DNA from: Heliocidaris erythrogramma
Lineage: Eukaryota; Echinodermata; Echinoidea; Camarodonta; Echinometridae
Length of the DNA stretch: 64,000 nt
Reading direction: 5' to 3'
NCBI GenBank assembly: GCA_025617745.1
Contig: CM046859.1
Span: forward strand, 29,191,371-29,255,370
The position numbers were made by a program, and so were the translations under genes. This document shows positions 58,866 through 64,000 of the stretch, piece after piece (position 1 is the first letter of the stretch; every line of letters begins with the position of its first letter). The notes under the pieces are model-generated. The model ran no database searches, was not told where the DNA came from, and saw nothing but the letters and a program-made list of their open reading frames with translations.

Positions 58866-61800
58866 AAACAAGTGTTGGAAATGACCTGTCGTATTTAGGA
58901 GTGTTCTATCAATCGTTCAGTGAGTTTGCCCCGGCCGGTTCCCCATGAATCATGCCCCCTTGATGGCATCGTATTCATCCTCTTACCACAAACTTTGAAT
59001 TCATGCAGTCTGCTCCAGAGCTCAAGTACCTCGAATATCGACCAACAATCATTTCATGGGTCGATTTCTGAGAAGGACCCGCTCAGCCTGGTTTTATATT
59101 TCTTCCTCCCCTGGCATTAAAGTTCTAGAAATACCTCTTTTAAGTACTAAGTCTTTTTCATGCCAGTGTCAATATTTTACCTCCGTGTGAATTAGAATTA
59201 ACGATGTTTCAAGCAACCGACGCATGGCCTCATGTTGTTGTGCCAGTATTTCTAATCGCAATGAAAAACGAATGTTTTTCCCTTTTTGTCTACTATTTCC
59301 ACGTCCTTCTATTAGCAAAATTGCCTAAATTATCGATCAATAATAATCACGCAGCCTATCCAATTTCGATATTCGAAGCGTTCATTGCCCCCGTTGGTAG
59401 ACAAACATGGTTGATCATATCGCCCGGAGACTGTGCGGAGGTTGTTTACTATAATTCCATCGTTATGTTTTACTTGGAGGAGTACTAGATGGTAATATGT
59501 GAAATAAGTAACATTATTCTTTAGCGGACAAATCTCAAAGAACATCTAAGAGAGTAATGCCATTAAATTTTGCCATTTGATTGTCTTTAGCTGTGGCGAA
59601 TCTAAAAGAATGGGTGAATAGCATGCCAAATTTATGTAATTTTGCTAAGTTGATAATGAGTTAGGTTACCCTCCGCTTCCCATGTCGTGTACATCTTGCA
59701 AGACCCCCTCCCCACCATGCCAACATTTCAAACTCCTAATTTTCTCTTGTTCGATAATCAATAATCAGCATCCCACTTTTGGCGGGGAAAAGTTTAGCGC
59801 GAAAGGCGAAATCCTTTTCACATCTCCCACTAATTGAGTGTCTTCCTACTTGATAGCACCGCCCCTGGCTACGCCTAACATAGTCTCCAACGAAATAGTT
59901 ATTAGATAACTGCGCGGGTAGGCAACCGCAAAATGTGCTAAACTTTCCAATACAATACATTCAACCACTCTGTGTGAGCCGGTAATTAACACCAAAAAAA
60001 AAATAACATTAAATGTGCGGATTGTTTTGTGGTTGGGGGGGGGGGGGTTAAACATCATAGAAGTGTATCTGATGGGTTAAATCTAGTAAATTCGAGGAAA
60101 GGTGGTGTTTTGGCAGAGTGTAATCACCCCTCTCTAAAAATACCGTCCCCTCCACCGCGAAACAAAGTATAAACGAGTTATTGCATGATAATGGTTTTGT
60201 GTGATTACATTTTCGTCCACGGGGCAAATTTGAGCAAGAGACAGTCGGAAGCAAATGCATTTCATTGGGATTATCGCTCTTGGTGTGTGTGGTATTAAGG
60301 GTGGTATAATGAGCTGGAGAAAGTCCCAACTGAGAAACAGTGAGCATCATATCGCGTGTTAAAGTTCATGGACTGTAGGGAAGAGAATCTGATATGTCTC
60401 AATTTCCAACCCCACTTTTCTTCCGCTTTTGGAGTGTAGGCCTATCTGCTCTCAGAACTTTTGAAAATAAAATAAATTGCAGGTATTTTCTGCTCCTAGG
60501 CCACATTGTGTAATTGAGTCTGAAGTGAATGTTTGTCTATAAGGCTTTAGACGCTCATAGGTTTCAAGCGCCGTATTTTATTTCAGACAGATACATAGAT
60601 AGTATTCACAGTATATTTGTTTACCATAATGTCACTTATAAAAGTTATCATATGTATTTTTAAGCAATTAGTATTAAAAGAAGTATCAAGGTTGGCTCAG
60701 TATCTTTTTACACGAAATAGATAATCTGCAATATTTCAAATTTTTCTCGTTTCTAATCTAAGAATCTTGTATTTTTTTCAAAGGCAGAAAAAATAGTAAT
60801 CACACAATCATACATACCAAAAACCAGATAATTAAATTGCTTAAGTGAAGAACTTTACTGAATATCAAAATGGGGTGTAAATGCTGGACCTAAATTCTGC
60901 AAACGTCTTCTCTAATTTAAGTAAGCTTTAAAGGCATTATTCCCAAAGCTAACGGGAAGGAACATAAAATGTATAGTAACAAGGGTATATGAAACTTCTT
61001 TGAAATTTATCCTCTTTTTGTGATGATATCTACGACCTAAGGGCTAATTGTACCGCCATATGAATATATATTTTCATCACCCCTCCCCCTTACTAAACTC
61101 TGATAAACTTAAACTTTCAGGAGTCATGGAGGGGGGGGGGGGGTCTGAAAACTTTTTCTAGTAGCACCTCTATAAACAACCAGGGTTATGAAACAATTTC
61201 TTGCGTTGTAAATAACCGTACATTATTTGTCATTTTCTGATCAAGACGTAGGCGCAGTAATTGATGTTACCTTCTTTTTCTTATAAAGAATAAAGTATAA
61301 AGAAATCATTGAGAAAGCAGTCTTGATTACAATATTTTTCAATGAAAGAGGGCAATGACTCTCTGGCGCCATATTCAAAGACTGATGACAGTGATACCGT
61401 GATCACGTGACTCTAACACTACGATCGCTCGTAAAATTGAAATTATGCTACATCTTACTTTAGCAGATCGAGCTCCTGTCTTGCCAAGTCAATGCACGAT
61501 TTATCCATACTCGTTAAAGGTGTTACATTTCTCTGCGTATGTCATTACTTTCGTGAATTCTGATATAAATGAATAGGAATGTCTTTCCACAGAGTTCACT
61601 TCGATTAATCTTTAATGCCCATCTAATATATCTCATTTAGGCTCCTGTAGTGTTTTTCACCTTAGATATACAGTGTGATTGATTTTATTAAATTTCATCA
61701 TTAAAATAATTAAATTCTATAATTCTAGACATAATCAAATGTAGTTGGGATGACTTAGCAGAAATAACTATTATAACTAAGTATACATAAATACTGATAT

Positions 61801-63299
61801 TACAAGGTTATGGCATTCCTTTGTAGAAGCCAAACAATGCTTGAGTTTTCATTTTTATACAATATTCCAAGTCTTTAAAAAACAAAATTATTGGAAGGCC
61901 CCCCCCAAAAAAAAACAACAACAACAACAACAAAACAACAACAACAAAACAAACAACCCAAAAACCATTATCCAGATATTACAGGCATAAATAAAATAAA
62001 GACAGTTAACTGATATTCCATCATTATAATGACATAGCTCTGTCACTTTCTATCGATTTAAGGCACATTAACTTTTATGGCAATAATTCATTTTTGCATA
62101 CGTAACAGTCAATCATTAAAAAATCCCAGAATATTTTCTAGTATTCTGTGGTGGATGAAGAAAGCAGGACAAGTCTTATACCAGATATATAGACTACATT
62201 TTTAAATATCACAGAGATATTGTGTACAGACCCATGGTATCATCACATTTTAAACATACTCAATATTTTAGTTTGATTATCTCGACGAAAAATCAACGCC
62301 ATATCGCTCATTGTAAATGATTTGAAATATTATTCACTTAAATGTCAATGCTGGTGACATACTACTTTCTTTGGAGAACTAAAGATATCATTTCGCAATG
62401 TCGAGTTTCACCTTCAGAGGAATTTTAAATAAATCTTTCAGTCTCATCAAAAAATACGACAATTTTTATAAAACGTTTTCTCATTTTGTTTTGAAAATGT
62501 AATCATTTCATGAATCCATAATCAAGATGTGTTTAAATAATATGACTTACATGACACCCTGTCTAATTCGGAGCTACGGTTGATATTAGAGAGAAGCGCG
62601 TGCTTGGAGAGGTTACAGACGCGATCTATATGAAAACTCAACTGTATAACATTGACCTTAAAAAGCTGTTCCAATTTTTCTCATAACCATGAATAAGATA
62701 AAAGGCAATTTGTCCAGGGAGACTTCGTGTGGGTATTATCCCTATTTACCGAGACTTAAAACATAAAACCTTCGGCTCAAGATTAACATGGATATTGAAA
62801 CTTTGCAACGCTATGAGCAAAAGTGAGGCAATATTTTATAATTCGTCATTGATCTTAATAACTATTCCAGTGAATACCTCTAAGACATTTGTAAACAGAG
62901 TAAAGGAAGCTAAATGGGGATTTCAAAATCCCGAGATTTCGTATTCCCAATCTCCGAGAGCTCATAAAACAGGAATAAATGAGAGAGACTGATGATCGAG
63001 AACTCACCTTTTGGTTCGGAAAAATAAATGACTTCGAATCAAAAACTTTAGATCAAACTTGACCGTATTTCATTTTTGTCACACAACTTAACTTTGTTTT
63101 TCTCACTAAGCTATTACCTGAACTTTAACACTTGTATTTCGTGCTGCTACTGCCCGTTGCCATCAAGGTGTCATTTATATCGCCTCATTAACCTGCTTTG
63201 GTCAAACCAATGGAGGAGATTAGTAAATTCCAGTAAATCAACTCACTGTTTCCACTTTTCAGTTTTCATTCATCTTTCTTGTACGATGCCATTCTCACG
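58866..63299. other. AT-rich non-coding stretch
   Basis: No gene is supported. It contains poly-G tracts at 60035-60047 and 61131-61143, and an (ACA)n-type tract at 61913-61955. CCGCCCCTGGCTACGCC at 59860 resembles a stray hAT-like end. Confidence 0.5.
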
Positions 63300-63498
63300 T
63301 GGCGTATCAAAGACCGCGTCAGTCGTTGACGCAAGCCTACGTCAGTAAATGACGCCCTCTGTTCAACCGGCATATGAGAAGTTTGTTCTCGGTTGACCAG
63401 TGCATGGCATTGCATTTTCCTTTGAAGCCTGCTGCACACAAGCGTCATTCGCCTGACGTAGGACGGCGTCAGCTTTTTTTTTGCTCTTTGACGCACCG
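63300..63498. mobile_element. small foldback rich in TGACG/CGTCA motifs
   Basis: CCTACGTCAGTAAATGACGC at 63336-63355 pairs with GCGTCATTCGCCTGACGTAGG at 63442-63462. Outer GCGTATCAAAGAC pairs loosely with the complement of GCTCTTTGACGCACC. At least eight TGACG or CGTCA pentamers occur in 200 bp. Non-coding. Confidence 0.65.
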
Positions 63499-64000
63499 TA
63501 TGATGGTATAATATGGTACAAAAATGATTACACAGTGAACAGTGTAAACAATGCTTTTAGTAACTACCGTATGCGCTAATTGCCTACACAGACTTGATTA
63601 GCGAAGGTAATGCCGCCTTGGGGACAACGGGCATTAGTTAAGCGATGTCAACCAGCACACTAAAATGAAAACCAAAGACGTAATATTTCGCAATACAGTC
63701 AACGTGCTAAGTGTATAGGTCTTTAAAATAGAGGGAGAAAAGGAAGAATGTATTTCGACAAATTAGACGATTCTTATAACTTCCCATCTCGAAAACTGTC
63801 TTTTAGTGACAATAGCTGATTTTATTATCGCCTAAGGAGAGCCAGAACAACAATAAACTCTTTCTACATTATCACGGCCTTCTGTCTCAGCAGACAATAA
63901 GTTCATATCTGCATTAGACCTTTGCTTATCAGACACATCGAGAGATACCCCTAATATCAGTGGACGCATAAATCGACAATTTGCAATTATATATATCGGG
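63499..64000. other. non-coding stretch to the window end, nothing recognised
   Basis: AT-rich with no frame of note. Confidence 0.45.

Noticed and set aside
1-64000. Retroviral, LTR or other virus-derived remnants
   Set aside because: No reverse transcriptase, integrase, capsid or envelope motif was recognised in any frame, and no paired long terminal repeats were seen.

Overview
The window looks like echinoderm nuclear DNA, most likely from a sea urchin. It is AT-rich and gene-poor, and full of CT/GA microsatellites, long poly-G/poly-C tracts and short non-autonomous DNA transposons. One convincing protein-coding gene is visible: a neuropeptide precursor on the minus strand at 14117-15058. 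It encodes a 313-residue secretory protein with a signal peptide and nine basic peptides, mostly beginning Ala-Asn. Acidic spacers and Lys-Arg sites separate the peptides, and each has a C-terminal Gly for amidation. From memory this matches the 'AN peptide' family reported from sea-urchin neuropeptide surveys; I could not search to confirm it.

Layout. Positions 1-14100 hold no gene that I can support. They contain a short palindrome, scattered inverted-repeat elements (2214-2351, 5021-5503, a nested cluster at 9473-10470), a dispersed repeat with nuclear-receptor-like half-sites and a GGAC tail (7258-7870), a long purine-rich tract (8509-8865) and a degenerate minisatellite (12352-12595). 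The neuropeptide exon follows. Upstream of it on the minus strand, 15067-16380 probably holds intron and 5' exon sequence that I cannot delimit. From 16383 to 19211 there are three recent duplication structures: a 124-bp segment copied about 400 bp away, a head-to-tail pair of 250-bp inverted-repeat elements, and a 270-bp tandem duplication. The rest, 19212-64000, is non-coding as far as I can see. Its landmarks are a nested element pair at 34953-35332, hAT-like elements with 8-bp target duplications at 39737-40006 and 58287-58857, a 613-bp foldback flanked by TTAA at 41858-42470, further foldbacks at 44992-45301, 56237-56457 and 63300-63498, a TTAA-flanked element at 47061-47453, a degenerate ~130-bp tandem array at 53577-54030, a tRNA-derived SINE at 54661-54780 and a short telomere-like stretch at 55711-55766.

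How it fits together. The precursor would enter the secretory pathway, be cut at Lys-Arg by prohormone convertases, trimmed and amidated, giving at least six different basic amidated peptides. Seven of the nine peptides lie on a strict 96-bp (32-residue) repeat, and two neighbouring units are identical over all 96 bp, so the array appears to be homogenising recently. I saw no reverse transcriptase, transposase, capsid, LTR, rRNA, intact tRNA gene or CRISPR array. Nearly all other open reading frames are low-complexity or lie inside repeats.
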